DNA from: Acinetobacter sp. XS-4
GTDB taxonomy: Bacteria; Pseudomonadota; Gammaproteobacteria; Pseudomonadales; Moraxellaceae
Length of the DNA stretch: 64,000 nt
Assembly (NCBI RefSeq): GCF_023920705.1
Contig: NZ_CP094657.1
Span: forward strand, 1,364,001 to 1,428,000
Direction: 5' to 3'
Shown here piece after piece: positions 17,509 through 26,534 of this stretch. The position numbers and the translations under genes are program-made. Below the pieces are notes generated by a model. The model saw only the letters and a program-made list of their open reading frames with translations. It searched no databases and was not told the origin of the DNA. Positions within the stretch are counted from its first letter, which is position 1, and each line of letters starts with the position of its first letter.

Positions 17509-19947
17509 ATGCTAAAAAAATGTGTTTTTTCATTGGTATACATCTTGCCTCTTAATTTGTATGCCGCTCAAGTGGATGAGTTGCGAGAGCAGGCTATTCA
17601 CACTTACAAAACTGGACAAACTCACCAAGCAATATTTCAACTGGATCAATTGCTAAAAACCTATCCGCATGATCAAAAATTGCTAGCTGATTATTTAGTT
17701 GTAATGTCAAATGAAAAAAAAGATCTGGTAACTTTTTCTCAGCATCTAGCGAATATTAATTTGGTTAGTTTTCCAGAATATGGACAGCTACCTTTAATAC
17801 GTAATTTTCGTGATTTTAAACACTTTAAAAATGCGATTGATTGGTCGAATAAATTTAATATTCAAAAAACGCCTGATGGGCAGATTCTGTTAGCAGTTTT
17901 ATATGCTGAAGCTAAAGATGTTGTAAATGCCAAAGCACAGTTAGCAAAAATTAATAGTAAAAATCTGAAGACTGATCAGCTTGTGCAAATAGCTTATGCA
18001 TATCGACTCATTAATTCACCTGTAGATGCTTTATCTGCAATTGAGCAAGCATATAAACAGCAGCCCAAGTCTTTTGCAGTTTTACAAGAATATAGTTATG
18101 ACTTAGCAGCTGTGGGAGCTTATAACAAGGCTCAGCAATTATTGCTTGCCAGCGATAAAAATCCACAAACAGAATCGTTACAACACTGGCTACAAGTCAG
18201 TGAGTTTTCTCAACGTGTAAATAATGCCATTGCTCGTTATAAATATTTGAATCGGGAGGGCATGTCAGATAGTGACGGCTTTTCTGAGCTTGATACTGTG
18301 TTGAAGCAAGGCGAGCAAATGCAGCCTTTGATTCAACCGTCAGATCCTAGTTATTTAAGATTCCATTATGACTATATATATGCGTTAGATTTCCGCGGGC
18401 GTAGCCGTACGGCATTAGATCAATTTACTAAATTAAACGTACCTCTAGAAAAACTACCTGCCTATATTCGTCATGCAATAGCCGATAGTTATTTGGCTGA
18501 AAGACAACCACAGCAAGCTGAACTTGCTTTTAAAACTGTGCTTACTGAAAAAAACTATCCAGATATGACCGTATATACTGGGCTGTACTATTCATATATA
18601 GAGCAAGAAAAATATCAACAAGCTGAACAGTTTTTGAGTGAGGTTGATCGACTTGTTCCGACGTATAAATATAGTCAAGCAAAAGGGGTGGACAAAACAA
18701 GCCATCCTGATCGTGATGACTATATTACTTTACAAGGTATGCATTTAGCTTATGCAAATCATCTTGATCAAGCAGAAAAGCATTTTCAGAAACAAGTAGA
18801 TCTTGCACCTGCCAATGAAGGCTTAATTAATAATTTGGCTCGTGTTGAGCGTTGGAGAGATAAACCTCTACAGTCCAAGCAAACTATTTCTCGTTTAAAT
18901 GGTTTAACACCGGTTGCTAAAGATACACGAATTAATCAAATGCAAAATGCGCAGGCTTTAGGGGATATTCCAGAATGGCGTAAAAATACTGAAAGTCTTT
19001 TGGAATATTATCCTGAAGATAGTGGCGTAGTTAAAAGTCGAAAAGAATTAGATGATCGTGATAGAGCAACTATCTCGCACTCAACAACTTGGGGTCAAAG
19101 TAAAGCAGAGAACAGTGATTCTGTGAGCGGTCAAAATGGTTTAAAAGACCGTGAAATGGAAACTCGTATTAATAGTCCATGGATTAAAGATAATTATCGT
19201 TTATTTGCTTGGCATCAAGATCGTTTCGGAGAATATCGTTTTGGCGATGTGCATGACCAACGTTATGGCGTCGGTGCTGAGTGGCAAGCGAATCGTAAGG
19301 CATTGTCGGCAATTTTGTCGCAAAGTACAGATGGTGGACAAGCAGGAGTTCGTCTTGATTGGTCGCAATGGTTAAACGACCACTGGCAATATCAATTGCA
19401 ATATGACAGTCAGGCTAATATTCCATTGCAGGCAATTGACGCTGGTGAAGATGGACAAGCTTACCGTGCTGCTTTGACATGGCAAAAAGATGAGTCACGC
19501 CAAATTGGGGCGAGTTACGGTCTAACTGATATAAGCGATGGTAATAAACAACAAGAATTTTCGACTTTTTGGCGCGAACGATTATTTGATGCACCGCATC
19601 ATATTACCTATGGAACGGTTCGTGGATTTTATGGTAGCAATAGCCAAGATCAGACCGCTTACTTTAGCCCAAGTAATCACTACAGTGCTGAGTTGAATTT
19701 AAGCCATGACTGGGTCACTTGGCGAGAATATGAACGCTCATTTAAGCAGCATTTCGAGGCTGGAGTCGGACTCTATAAACAAGCAGATTACTCAGCTAGA
19801 CCAACATACTCTCTGCAATATCAACATCAATGGCAACTCTCACGGACTTGGCAGCTCAATTATGGAATTGGTTGGCAATACCATCCATATGATGGTCATG
19901 ATGAACAACATACCTACGGTATTTTCGGATTTGAAGGGCGTTTTTAA
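17509..19947 (+). CDS. pgaA: Poly-beta-1,6-N-acetylglucosamine export porin PgaA
   Basis: PgaA is the outer membrane exporter of PNAG (812 residues, E. coli 807). A signal peptide (MLKKCVFSLVYILPLNLYAA) is followed by a periplasmic TPR superhelix (about residues 25-510) and a C-terminal 16-strand type barrel (about 520-812) that ends in aromatic strand pairs and a terminal Phe. The ATG at 17509 has no good ribosome site; the signal peptide supports it. The stop overlaps the pgaB start (TAATG). PNAG export is a major biofilm factor in Acinetobacter. Confidence 0.95.
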   Translation: MLKKCVFSLVYILPLNLYAAQVDELREQAIHTYKTGQTHQAIFQLDQLLKTYPHDQKLLADYLVVMSNEKKDLVTFSQHLANINLVSFPEYGQLPLIRNFRDFKHFKNAIDWSNKFNIQKTPDGQILLAVLYAEAKDVVNAKAQLAKINSKNLKTDQLVQIAYAYRLINSPVDALSAIEQAYKQQPKSFAVLQEYSYDLAAVGAYNKAQQLLLASDKNPQTESLQHWLQVSEFSQRVNNAIARYKYLNREGMSDSDGFSELDTVLKQGEQMQPLIQPSDPSYLRFHYDYIYALDFRGRSRTALDQFTKLNVPLEKLPAYIRHAIADSYLAERQPQQAELAFKTVLTEKNYPDMTVYTGLYYSYIEQEKYQQAEQFLSEVDRLVPTYKYSQAKGVDKTSHPDRDDYITLQGMHLAYANHLDQAEKHFQKQVDLAPANEGLINNLARVERWRDKPLQSKQTISRLNGLTPVAKDTRINQMQNAQALGDIPEWRKNTESLLEYYPEDSGVVKSRKELDDRDRATISHSTTWGQSKAENSDSVSGQNGLKDREMETRINSPWIKDNYRLFAWHQDRFGEYRFGDVHDQRYGVGAEWQANRKALSAILSQSTDGGQAGVRLDWSQWLNDHWQYQLQYDSQANIPLQAIDAGEDGQAYRAALTWQKDESRQIGASYGLTDISDGNKQQEFSTFWRERLFDAPHHITYGTVRGFYGSNSQDQTAYFSPSNHYSAELNLSHDWVTWREYERSFKQHFEAGVGLYKQADYSARPTYSLQYQHQWQLSRTWQLNYGIGWQYHPYDGHDEQHTYGIFGFEGRF

Positions 19948-21773
19948 TGAATAATATGATGTCAAAAATGTTGAGTTGTGTGGTTGCTTCAACATTATTA
20001 CCTGTACAATTTTCTCATGCCCGCATTGAAACTGAACTACCAAAAAATCATACGGTTTCTTTAACTTTTCATGATGTGCGAGATGATGTACTAAAGGAAG
20101 GCGACCGGGATGTCTATGCGATTCAGACCAATAATTTGGCGCAATTCTTCGATTGGCTTAGTCAATCTGATTGGAAGCCGATTCGTTTAAAAGACATTGA
20201 GGAAGCCCGTAGACAAGGTAAGGAATTACCGCATAACTCTATTCTGCTTACTTTTGATGATGGTGCATTGAGTAGTTATAGCCGAGTATTTCCATTACTT
20301 AAGCAATATGATATTCCGGCAGTTTTTGCGCTTCCAACCAGTTGGTTAAATGGTAATACGCAGGCTGGTTATGAAGCTTATGGTCAAGGTCACTTGGTGA
20401 ACTGGGCTCAAGTTTGTGAAATGCAAGCATCTGGGTTAGCCGAATTTGCAAGTCATAGTGATGATTTACATCATGGTGTATTGGCCAACCCTCAAGGCAA
20501 TGAGCAACCAGCTGCAACTTCTTATGCCTATTTAAAATCGCAATCACGTTATGAAACAGATGCAGAATATCAACAACGTATTTTGCAGGATTTGAAAAAA
20601 TCCTACGCCGTTTTGAAAAAAGAAGTTGGTGTTAATCCGAAAGCAATTATTTGGCCTTATGGCGCTGTGAATGAGCAACTGGAAAAAATAGCACAGCAAG
20701 CAGGCTTTGAATTTTCTTTCAGTTTGGGTCGTGATGGTATGAATCGTGTGAGTGATTCAACTTTCAAGCGTAGCTTGGTTATAGGTAACCCTACAGCTGA
20801 ACAGCTCACCGAAGGCATGTTAAATATTTTGAACTTTGAAGAGTCAGATTTATTTAAGCAACCTCGTCATTTTGTAAGTATGGATTTAAAGCAATTAGCA
20901 GCTCAACAAAATGCTCAGACCGATGAAAAACTAGGGCAGTTGTTATCAAAACTATATAGCCTAAAAAACAATGCTCTCATCTTAAAGCCTTTGGAAGATA
21001 AAAACGGAGATGGGCAATACGATGTTGCTTATTTCCCTACAAATAAAATGCCAGTTCAACAAGATATTTTAAACCGTAGTTTATGGCAGGCTCAAACTCG
21101 GGCAGGTCAATCGGTAATATTAGAGTTGCCAGCTTATCCTCAAAAAGATAAGCCATTTTTAACAGTAGATTTGGCTAAAGATATCGCACGATTTAACAGT
21201 AATTTAAGCGGTGTTCAGCTTAATGCGGGAACAGCTTTAAATTGCGCAATGCAAAGAATAACAGTGCAAGAAAGCAGTTGTATTGAACAATCAAAACAGC
21301 TAGCACAGCTTACCCAGCTGACTAAAAAAGCGGTCAAACCTTATTTAAATATGAGTAATCAGGCGCAGTTTAGCTTATTGCTTACACCTGATTTAGAGCA
21401 TGTAGAAAATCTACCTGAGCTTAGCAAAACGCTTTTATTGCAACATGATTTAGTCAATTTGAAGTTGAATGTAATTGGCAAGAAAAAGCAATTTAACCAG
21501 TTGTTAAAGCTTTTAAGTACACTTGATGATAATGATAAGCAAAGAATAATGCTGACTTTAGTATTACCAGAAAACTCGCAAAAAACTGCTTGGGAAGAAG
21601 TCCAGCAAGGGCTTTTTTCGATTCAGCGGATAGGGATTCAGAAATTCGGTATCGATGGCTATGACTTTGAAAAATCAAAAGATGTCCATCAATATTTATA
21701 TAATCCGATTAGTCTGAATGCTAGCCCTGTTATGTATCAGCCATTTGCTGGATTGGTAGAGGGGAAAAAGTAA
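19947..21773 (+). CDS. pgaB: PNAG N-deacetylase PgaB
   Basis: PgaB partially deacetylates PNAG in the periplasm so that it can leave through PgaA. The polysaccharide deacetylase (NodB/CE4) domain shows LLTFDDGALSSYSR with metal and catalytic Asp near 104-105, and FASHSDDLHHG with metal His near 168 and 173. The C-terminal half (from about 310) is the glycoside hydrolase-like hexosamine-binding domain. It has 608 residues, shorter than E. coli PgaB (672). The N-terminus has a signal peptide ending FSHA; a mature lipobox Cys, as in the E. coli lipoprotein, is not evident. It overlaps pgaA and pgaC by one base each. Confidence 0.94.
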   Translation: MNNMMSKMLSCVVASTLLPVQFSHARIETELPKNHTVSLTFHDVRDDVLKEGDRDVYAIQTNNLAQFFDWLSQSDWKPIRLKDIEEARRQGKELPHNSILLTFDDGALSSYSRVFPLLKQYDIPAVFALPTSWLNGNTQAGYEAYGQGHLVNWAQVCEMQASGLAEFASHSDDLHHGVLANPQGNEQPAATSYAYLKSQSRYETDAEYQQRILQDLKKSYAVLKKEVGVNPKAIIWPYGAVNEQLEKIAQQAGFEFSFSLGRDGMNRVSDSTFKRSLVIGNPTAEQLTEGMLNILNFEESDLFKQPRHFVSMDLKQLAAQQNAQTDEKLGQLLSKLYSLKNNALILKPLEDKNGDGQYDVAYFPTNKMPVQQDILNRSLWQAQTRAGQSVILELPAYPQKDKPFLTVDLAKDIARFNSNLSGVQLNAGTALNCAMQRITVQESSCIEQSKQLAQLTQLTKKAVKPYLNMSNQAQFSLLLTPDLEHVENLPELSKTLLLQHDLVNLKLNVIGKKKQFNQLLKLLSTLDDNDKQRIMLTLVLPENSQKTAWEEVQQGLFSIQRIGIQKFGIDGYDFEKSKDVHQYLYNPISLNASPVMYQPFAGLVEGKK

Positions 21774-23020
21774 TGAGAGTATTACTCGATATTCTATTTG
21801 CTTTTGCCTTTTTATATCCCTTACTGATGGCTTGGACATGGATGGTAGGAGGACTTTGGTTCTTCTTTAAAAGAGAGTACCGTGAACAAGCGCTTCCTGA
21901 ACCAACGAGCGAAGGATGCAGTATCATTATTCCGTGTTTCAACGAAGAAGCTCAAGTACGCCAAACAATCCGTTATGCGCTGCAAACCAAATACCCTAAT
22001 TTTGAAGTGATTGCCGTCAATGATGGAAGTAGTGACAGAACAGCCGAAATTCTTGATGAATTGTCAGCGCAAGATTCACGACTTCGGGTTGTACATCTAG
22101 CAGAAAATCAGGGTAAAGCCGTAGCGTTAAGATCAGGAGTATTAGTTAGTAAATACGAATATCTTGTTTGTATCGATGGTGATGCGTTGTTACATCCACA
22201 TGCCGTACTTTGGTTAATGCAGCCATTTATTAACTTTCCGCGAATTGGGGCTGTAACAGGTAATCCACGAATTTTAAACCGATCTAGTATTTTAGGAAAA
22301 TTACAGGTTGGTGAATTCTCTTCGATTATTGGTTTGATCAAGCGTGCGCAGCGTACATATGGTCGTATTTTTACAGTGTCGGGTGTGATTGCGGCATTCC
22401 GTAAAACAGCTCTCGTTCGAGTCGGTTTTTGGTCAGACGATAAAATTACCGAAGATATTGATATTTCATGGAAGTTACAGCTCGACCACTGGGATATTCA
22501 GTATATTCCGCAAGCGCTTTGTTATATCTATATGCCTGAGACATTTAAAGGTCTATGGAAACAGCGTCTTCGTTGGGCACAAGGTGGGGTAGAGGTTCTT
22601 ATCGAATATATTCCACAAATGTTTAAGCTACGTGTTCGCAGAATGTGGCCAGTCATGATTGAGGCGCTAGTCAGTATTATCTGGTCTTATGTCATGATTC
22701 TGATCTTTACGCTATTTTTTGTGGGATTGTTTATTGAACTGCCTCTGCAATGGCAGATCAAAACGCTTATGCCACAGTGGTACGGCGTAATATTAGGCGG
22801 AACGTGTTTAATCCAGTTTTTGGTGAGTTTGTGGATTGATCAGCGCTATGACCGTAGCCGCTTCTTCAGAAATTATTTCTGGGTTATTTGGTACCCGTTG
22901 TTTTTCTGGTTACTGACTTTGTTTACAAGTGTCGTTGCGGTTCCAAAAACTTTATTTAACACTAAAAAACGTGCCCGCTGGGTGAGCCCAGACCGAGGCT
23001 TCCGTGGAGATAACCCATGA
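21773..23020 (+). CDS. pgaC: PNAG synthase glycosyltransferase PgaC
   Basis: PgaC is the inner membrane processive GT2 enzyme that polymerises UDP-GlcNAc into PNAG (415 residues). A first membrane helix (about 5-30) precedes the catalytic domain with VNDGSSD (82-88), DGD (about 135-137), TEDIDISWKL (about 226) and QRLRWAQGG (about 264, the QxxRW motif). Further membrane helices follow. It starts in the TAATG overlap with pgaB and overlaps pgaD by 4 bases (ATGA). In other species PgaC-PgaD is activated by cyclic di-GMP. Confidence 0.96.
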   Translation: MRVLLDILFAFAFLYPLLMAWTWMVGGLWFFFKREYREQALPEPTSEGCSIIIPCFNEEAQVRQTIRYALQTKYPNFEVIAVNDGSSDRTAEILDELSAQDSRLRVVHLAENQGKAVALRSGVLVSKYEYLVCIDGDALLHPHAVLWLMQPFINFPRIGAVTGNPRILNRSSILGKLQVGEFSSIIGLIKRAQRTYGRIFTVSGVIAAFRKTALVRVGFWSDDKITEDIDISWKLQLDHWDIQYIPQALCYIYMPETFKGLWKQRLRWAQGGVEVLIEYIPQMFKLRVRRMWPVMIEALVSIIWSYVMILIFTLFFVGLFIELPLQWQIKTLMPQWYGVILGGTCLIQFLVSLWIDQRYDRSRFFRNYFWVIWYPLFFWLLTLFTSVVAVPKTLFNTKKRARWVSPDRGFRGDNP

Positions 23021-23475
23021 AACCTGAGGAAAATAAGGATATCGAGATTTTAGATATCCCTGAATACATTGACCAGCCAGAATACGTCAAAAATAAAACG
23101 GCAAACTACACATTACAAACCATTGGTTGGTTTTGTTTAATGTGGTTGTTGTTTCCATTGGTTTCTCTGTTTTTATGGGTTTTTGAAGGACACTTAATTT
23201 ATGATTATGTCTGGGTTGACCATATATCAGAAGTTAAGACCTTACTTCATTTAGCATTACTCATTGGAATTAGCGCGCTCATTTTAATTTTGTGGGCGAG
23301 TTATAACTGGATTAGATTCAGTGGTGAGGATCGACGGACGAAAGCACCAAATAGTTCTGTTGAACTGTTAGCAGCCCAATTTTCGGTTAGTTCCGAAATG
23401 TTAAGTGAATTGCAAAAGAAACAACGTGTTATTTTGCATTACGATGATCATGGCAATTTGCAAAAATATGAGTAA
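23017..23475 (+). CDS. pgaD: PNAG synthase accessory protein PgaD
   Basis: This 152-residue protein has two membrane helices (about 32-55 and 78-100) and a short cytoplasmic C-terminus. It pairs with PgaC to form the PNAG synthase. Similarity within the family is low, so identity rests mainly on its place as fourth gene of pgaABCD and on topology. It overlaps the pgaC end by 4 bases and is followed immediately by a terminator. Confidence 0.9.
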   Translation: MKPEENKDIEILDIPEYIDQPEYVKNKTANYTLQTIGWFCLMWLLFPLVSLFLWVFEGHLIYDYVWVDHISEVKTLLHLALLIGISALILILWASYNWIRFSGEDRRTKAPNSSVELLAAQFSVSSEMLSELQKKQRVILHYDDHGNLQKYE

Positions 23476-23477
23476 AT

Positions 23478-23512
23478 AAAAAAAGCATGGCCTAAAACCA
23501 TGCTTTTTTTAT
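23478..23512. terminator. Bidirectional terminator after pgaD
   Basis: GCATGG (23485-23490) and CCATGC (23498-23503) form a stem extended by A-run and T-run. It ends pgaABCD on the plus strand and the convergent gene on the minus strand. Confidence 0.9.
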
Positions 23513-23514
23513 TT

Positions 23515-24078
23515 TTATGCGGTTGTTCTAATAATAATGTCGATAGGTTGTTCTACACCATCCATGCTGTGAATTGATCTATTGGTAACTTTAACGATGG
23601 GCCAAGTTTGCAATTTACAGTTGGATTTTTGGAGTGCGGCATAATAACTATCAGATTTAAAAAATACTTTTTTAGTGGTTGCAATATTGGGTGTTAAAAG
23701 GCGCTTAAGCCACGTTTCACTAATCTGGGTGTCAAGAAAACGTAAGGCTAAAAGACTTTTTACTCGATTGTTAAATAATCGCCGGTTTTTGATAATGAGT
23801 GGATGGGTAATTAACTTATTTGTGCCCATTTGACTATGAGGCAAAATAAAGTGAGGTGTGATTTGGAATACAGTGACAAATTTTGCTTGTTGGCAGATTT
23901 TTTCAAGATGGGTAACGGTATCTTGATTTGTACCAATAATCGCGACAGATGAATGTGAAAAATCAAATTCTTTAATTAAGATTGACGGAATCACTTGACC
24001 AGTAAAGTCTTCAAAATCTTGAGTCGTATTTTGGAAAACTACTGATTTTGAAGCGTTATTTTTAATATTAATACTCAT
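23515..24078 (-). CDS. Stand-alone middle segment of a flavin monooxygenase, probably degenerate
   Basis: This 187-residue ORF aligns by eye with the central part of FAD-dependent monooxygenases of the FMO/Baeyer-Villiger type. The segments SVAIIGTNQDT, VTVFQITPHFILPHS, LTPN, KKVFFKSDSYYAAL, and HSMDGVEQPIDIIIRTTA correspond to family blocks AVIGTGASG, VTVFQRTPNWVLP, LTPDY, KRVLxSDDYYPAL and TADGxEHPADVIVxATGF. Both the N-terminal FAD-binding half and the C-terminal part are missing, and the second Rossmann GxGxxG motif has decayed to GTNQDT. It therefore cannot be a working monooxygenase; it is a relic or a reused domain. The frame is intact, with a weak ribosome site. Confidence 0.7.
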   Translation of the reverse strand: MSINIKNNASKSVVFQNTTQDFEDFTGQVIPSILIKEFDFSHSSVAIIGTNQDTVTHLEKICQQAKFVTVFQITPHFILPHSQMGTNKLITHPLIIKNRRLFNNRVKSLLALRFLDTQISETWLKRLLTPNIATTKKVFFKSDSYYAALQKSNCKLQTWPIVKVTNRSIHSMDGVEQPIDIIIRTTA

Positions 24079-24180
24079 TTTCCAAAAGTCCTTTTGGTTT
24101 TTAAATCATGATGTTTTTATCGTTTTAATATAAATAACCAAGCAGGAAGTTGGGGTAAAGTCTTTTCAGATAGATGGTCA

Positions 24181-24211
24181 TCCCATACTCGAAATCAATT
24201 CAAGTATGGGA
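24181..24211. terminator. Strong hairpin after the luciferase-like gene
   Basis: A 13-base-pair stem (TCCCATACTTGAA with TTCGAGTATGGGA on the minus strand, one G-T pair) encloses a 5-base loop. It lies 14 bases after the stop of the LLM oxidoreductase gene on the minus strand but lacks a T-run, so it is either a factor-assisted terminator or a 3'-end protecting structure. Confidence 0.5.
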
Positions 24212-24225
24212 AAGTGAAGCGGAGT

Positions 24226-25230
24226 TTAGTGCTCTGTTTTTACATTCATTAGTTGCGTAAAGCTTTCTAAACGTTTAGCTGTATCGTACACATCACATGT
24301 AAAAATAAACTCATCAACATCATATTTCGCTAAAAGCTTTTGTAAACCAGAGCGAACTGTATCTACAGAACCAATTTGTGCCATGCCATAGAAGTTTTCA
24401 ACAGATAACTGTTCTGCTGTATTCCATAATCCCTGCATTGATTCAACAGGCGGTTTAAGCTTTAAGCTCTCACCACGAATTAAGCCCAATACGCGTTGGT
24501 ACGCACTCGTTGCTAAAAATTGTGCTTCTTCATCTGTATCTGCCACAACAACAGGCACGCCCATAGAAACATAAGGTTTATCTAAATATTCAGAAGGCTC
24601 AAAGTTCTCGCGATAGAGTTGAATCGCTTGACCTAACATACGTGGTGCAAAATGAGATGCAAATGAGTAGGGAAGTCCAAGTTTTGCCGCCAGTTGAGCA
24701 CTAAAAAGGCTAGACCCAAGTAACCAAACAGGAACATGGGTATTTTGCCCCGGCGTTGCAATAATCTTTTGTCCGATTTGAGGGGCACCAAAATATTTTA
24801 GAATTTCGACAACATCTTTTGGAAATTGATCTTCTGTTTCTTGATGCCCACGGCGTAAAGCTCGCATGGTTAATTGATCTGTACCTGGAGCGCGGCCTAA
24901 CCCAAGTTCAATACGATTTGGATAAAGGGTAGCAAGTGTTCCAAATTGTTCTGCGACAACTAAAGGAGCATGGTTAGGAAGCATAATGCCGCCTGAACCT
25001 AAACGAATATGCTGTGTATGTGCTGCAATAAAACCAAGTAAGACTGCTGTAGCAGAGCTCGCAATTCCATCCATGTTGTGATGTTCTGCAAGCCAGAAAC
25101 GTTCAAAACCTAGTTTCTCTGCATGTTGAGCTAGCTCTAATGCGTGGCGTAACGAAAATTCGATGGTTTTATCATTACGAATAGGAGCAAGTTCCAAAAT
25201 TGAAAACTTGGTATCTTGAAGTGATCGCAT
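24226..25230 (-). CDS. Luciferase-like (LLM class) flavin-dependent oxidoreductase
   Basis: This 334-residue protein belongs to the bacterial luciferase-like monooxygenase superfamily, in the YhbW/MsnO8-type subgroup. Typical segments are [17 protein letters not shown] near the N-terminus, [42 protein letters not shown], and [26 protein letters not shown]. Such enzymes use reduced flavin supplied by a reductase; the substrate is unknown. It is the only intact flavin enzyme next to the decayed monooxygenase fragment. A luciferase activity is not implied. The gene appears monocistronic. Confidence 0.88.
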   Translation of the reverse strand: MRSLQDTKFSILELAPIRNDKTIEFSLRHALELAQHAEKLGFERFWLAEHHNMDGIASSATAVLLGFIAAHTQHIRLGSGGIMLPNHAPLVVAEQFGTLATLYPNRIELGLGRAPGTDQLTMRALRRGHQETEDQFPKDVVEILKYFGAPQIGQKIIATPGQNTHVPVWLLGSSLFSAQLAAKLGLPYSFASHFAPRMLGQAIQLYRENFEPSEYLDKPYVSMGVPVVVADTDEEAQFLATSAYQRVLGLIRGESLKLKPPVESMQGLWNTAEQLSVENFYGMAQIGSVDTVRSGLQKLLAKYDVDEFIFTCDVYDTAKRLESFTQLMNVKTEH

Positions 25231-25320
25231 GCGATATTCTCGAATAAGGGTATATCGAAATACTACGATATATGAGGGATAATGTATATCGTTTTTTTTC
25301 GATATTAAATTTTACCTCTC

Positions 25321-25350
25321 AATAAAAAAGCACCCGAAGGTGCTCTTTTG
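25321..25350 (-). terminator. UUCG-capped terminator of the first glycine-zipper gene
   Basis: On the minus strand GCACC-TTCG-GGTGC is followed by a six-T run. The same 24-base core recurs at 26068, after the paralogous gene. Confidence 0.92.
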
Positions 25351-25363
25351 ATTTATATGTGAA

Positions 25364-25876
25364 TTAGCGGTTTTTGTACCAGCCGCGGTGCAAACCATTG
25401 TCATGACGGCGATGGCCACCTTTACTATAATAACGACGGTCACCATCGTCATATCTACGATCATCTCGATCATAGCGACTACCACGATCATAGTGATCAT
25501 CGTAATTACGATCTTCAGAAACTTTACGACCTAGCGCTGAACCACCCGCAGCACCTACCGCAGCACCGATGTAACCACCGTTGGTACCACCCATATTTTT
25601 ACCAACTGTATAACCAGCGCCACCACCTAAAGCACCACCAATGGCAGCTTCGGTACGATTGCGACGGTCACTCGCTGCTGCTGCACCACCAGCACCACCT
25701 AAAGCAGCACCAATTGTTGCACCTGTTGTGCCGCCCATGCTTTTACCAATTGCTGTACCAACAACACTACCTAACGCAGAGGTTGCCGCAACACGAGTAC
25801 CATTATCTGCATGTGCAACTGTCACCATAGACGATGTTGCAATTAATGCACTAGCTAACCAAATATTCATTTTCAT
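25364..25876 (-). CDS. Exported glycine-zipper protein with charged Tyr/Asp/Arg tail
   Basis: This 170-residue protein has a signal peptide (MKMNIWLASALIATSSMVTVAHA) and then repeated glycine-zipper segments (about 25-115) such as GTAIGKSMGGTTGATIGAALGGAGG and GGALGGGAGYTVGKNMGG, which form membrane-inserting helices in this family. The C-terminal 50 residues are highly charged and Tyr-rich (DRGSRYDRDDRRYDDGDRRY). It is a paralogue of the gene at 26115: signal peptide and zipper are nearly identical, only the tails differ. Function is not known; glycine-zipper proteins are often envelope or outer-membrane associated. Leader and terminator are duplicated along with the gene. Confidence 0.82.
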   Translation of the reverse strand: MKMNIWLASALIATSSMVTVAHADNGTRVAATSALGSVVGTAIGKSMGGTTGATIGAALGGAGGAAAASDRRNRTEAAIGGALGGGAGYTVGKNMGGTNGGYIGAAVGAAGGSALGRKVSEDRNYDDHYDRGSRYDRDDRRYDDGDRRYYSKGGHRRHDNGLHRGWYKNR

Positions 25877-25883
25877 CTTGCAG

Positions 25884-26016
25884 CTCCATGTCCTTATTTA
25901 CTGAGAAGGACAGTATTTTTATCTTGAGATAAATGTAATAAAAAATTTCGTGATAATTATGGAGAACCCCAAAGGAGATACGCTAGTTTTGTGTCTGTTT
26001 GTATTGTTTCTATTAA
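25884..26016 (-). promoter_or_regulatory. Conserved control region of the first glycine-zipper gene
   Basis: Reading the minus strand, a GTCCTT/AAGGAC hairpin lies just before the ribosome site. Further upstream are a GGTTCTCCATA block and a roughly 32-base block (plus 25984-26015). All three recur at matching distances upstream of the paralogue (block at plus 26637-26670). The distal block begins about 108 bases from the start codon here and about 103 in the paralogue, so it probably contains the promoter. Confidence 0.55.
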
Positions 26017-26067
26017 TCTGTGAATAAATCATGAGCAAAGGAGAGGTGGTGAATATTTGTTGATCTT

Positions 26068-26092
26068 AATAAAAAAGCACCCGAAGGTGCTT
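26068..26092 (-). terminator. UUCG-capped terminator of the second glycine-zipper gene
   Basis: The core is identical to that at 25321: GCACC-TTCG-GGTGC followed by a T-run on the minus strand, about 23 bases after the stop. Confidence 0.9.
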
Positions 26093-26114
26093 AGAGACGT
26101 TTCATCAAATTTGA

Positions 26115-26534
26115 TTAGTGATGACGACGGTGTTTTTTCTTCCAGTGCTTAGAAGATCTGTCAGCATCGCGGTCTTTAGAAATTTTATTACCTAAAGCAG
26201 AACCACCCGCAGCACCTAAAGCAGCACCAACGTAACCGCCATTTGTACCACCCATACTTTTACCAACGGTATAACCAGCACCACCACCTAAACCACCACC
26301 AATTGCAGATTCTGTACGGTGACGACGGTCACTTGCAACTGCTGCACCACCAGCACCACCTAAAGCAGCACCAATTGTTGCGCCAGATGTACCGCCCATG
26401 CTTTTACCAATTGCAGTACCAGCGACACTACCTAAAGCAGAAGCAGCTGCTACATGTGTTGTGTTGTCAGCATGCGCTACAGTAACCATAGAAGTTGCTA
26501 AAACAGCACTACATAACCAAGCATTTAATTTCAT
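26115..26534 (-). CDS. Exported glycine-zipper protein with basic tail
   Basis: This 139-residue paralogue of the 25364 gene has a signal peptide (MKLNAWLCSAVLATSMVTVAHA) and the same zipper core (GTAIGKSMGGTSGATIGAALGGAGG, GGGLGGGAGYTVGKSMGG). The tail is short, basic and His-rich (SSKHWKKKHRRHH). The two genes have separate leaders and separate terminators and are thus independent transcription units produced by tandem duplication. Function is unknown; by family it is likely an envelope protein. Confidence 0.82.
   Translation of the reverse strand: MKLNAWLCSAVLATSMVTVAHADNTTHVAAASALGSVAGTAIGKSMGGTSGATIGAALGGAGGAAVASDRRHRTESAIGGGLGGGAGYTVGKSMGGTNGGYVGAALGAAGGSALGNKISKDRDADRSSKHWKKKHRRHH

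Noticed and set aside
24226-25230. True bacterial luciferase
   Set aside because: It is a single LLM-superfamily protein without luxB or aldehyde-supply genes; most such proteins are not luminescent enzymes.
26243-26485. 80-codon plus-strand frame rich in His, Gln and Leu
   Set aside because: It is the reverse-complement shadow of the glycine-zipper repeats, not an independent gene.
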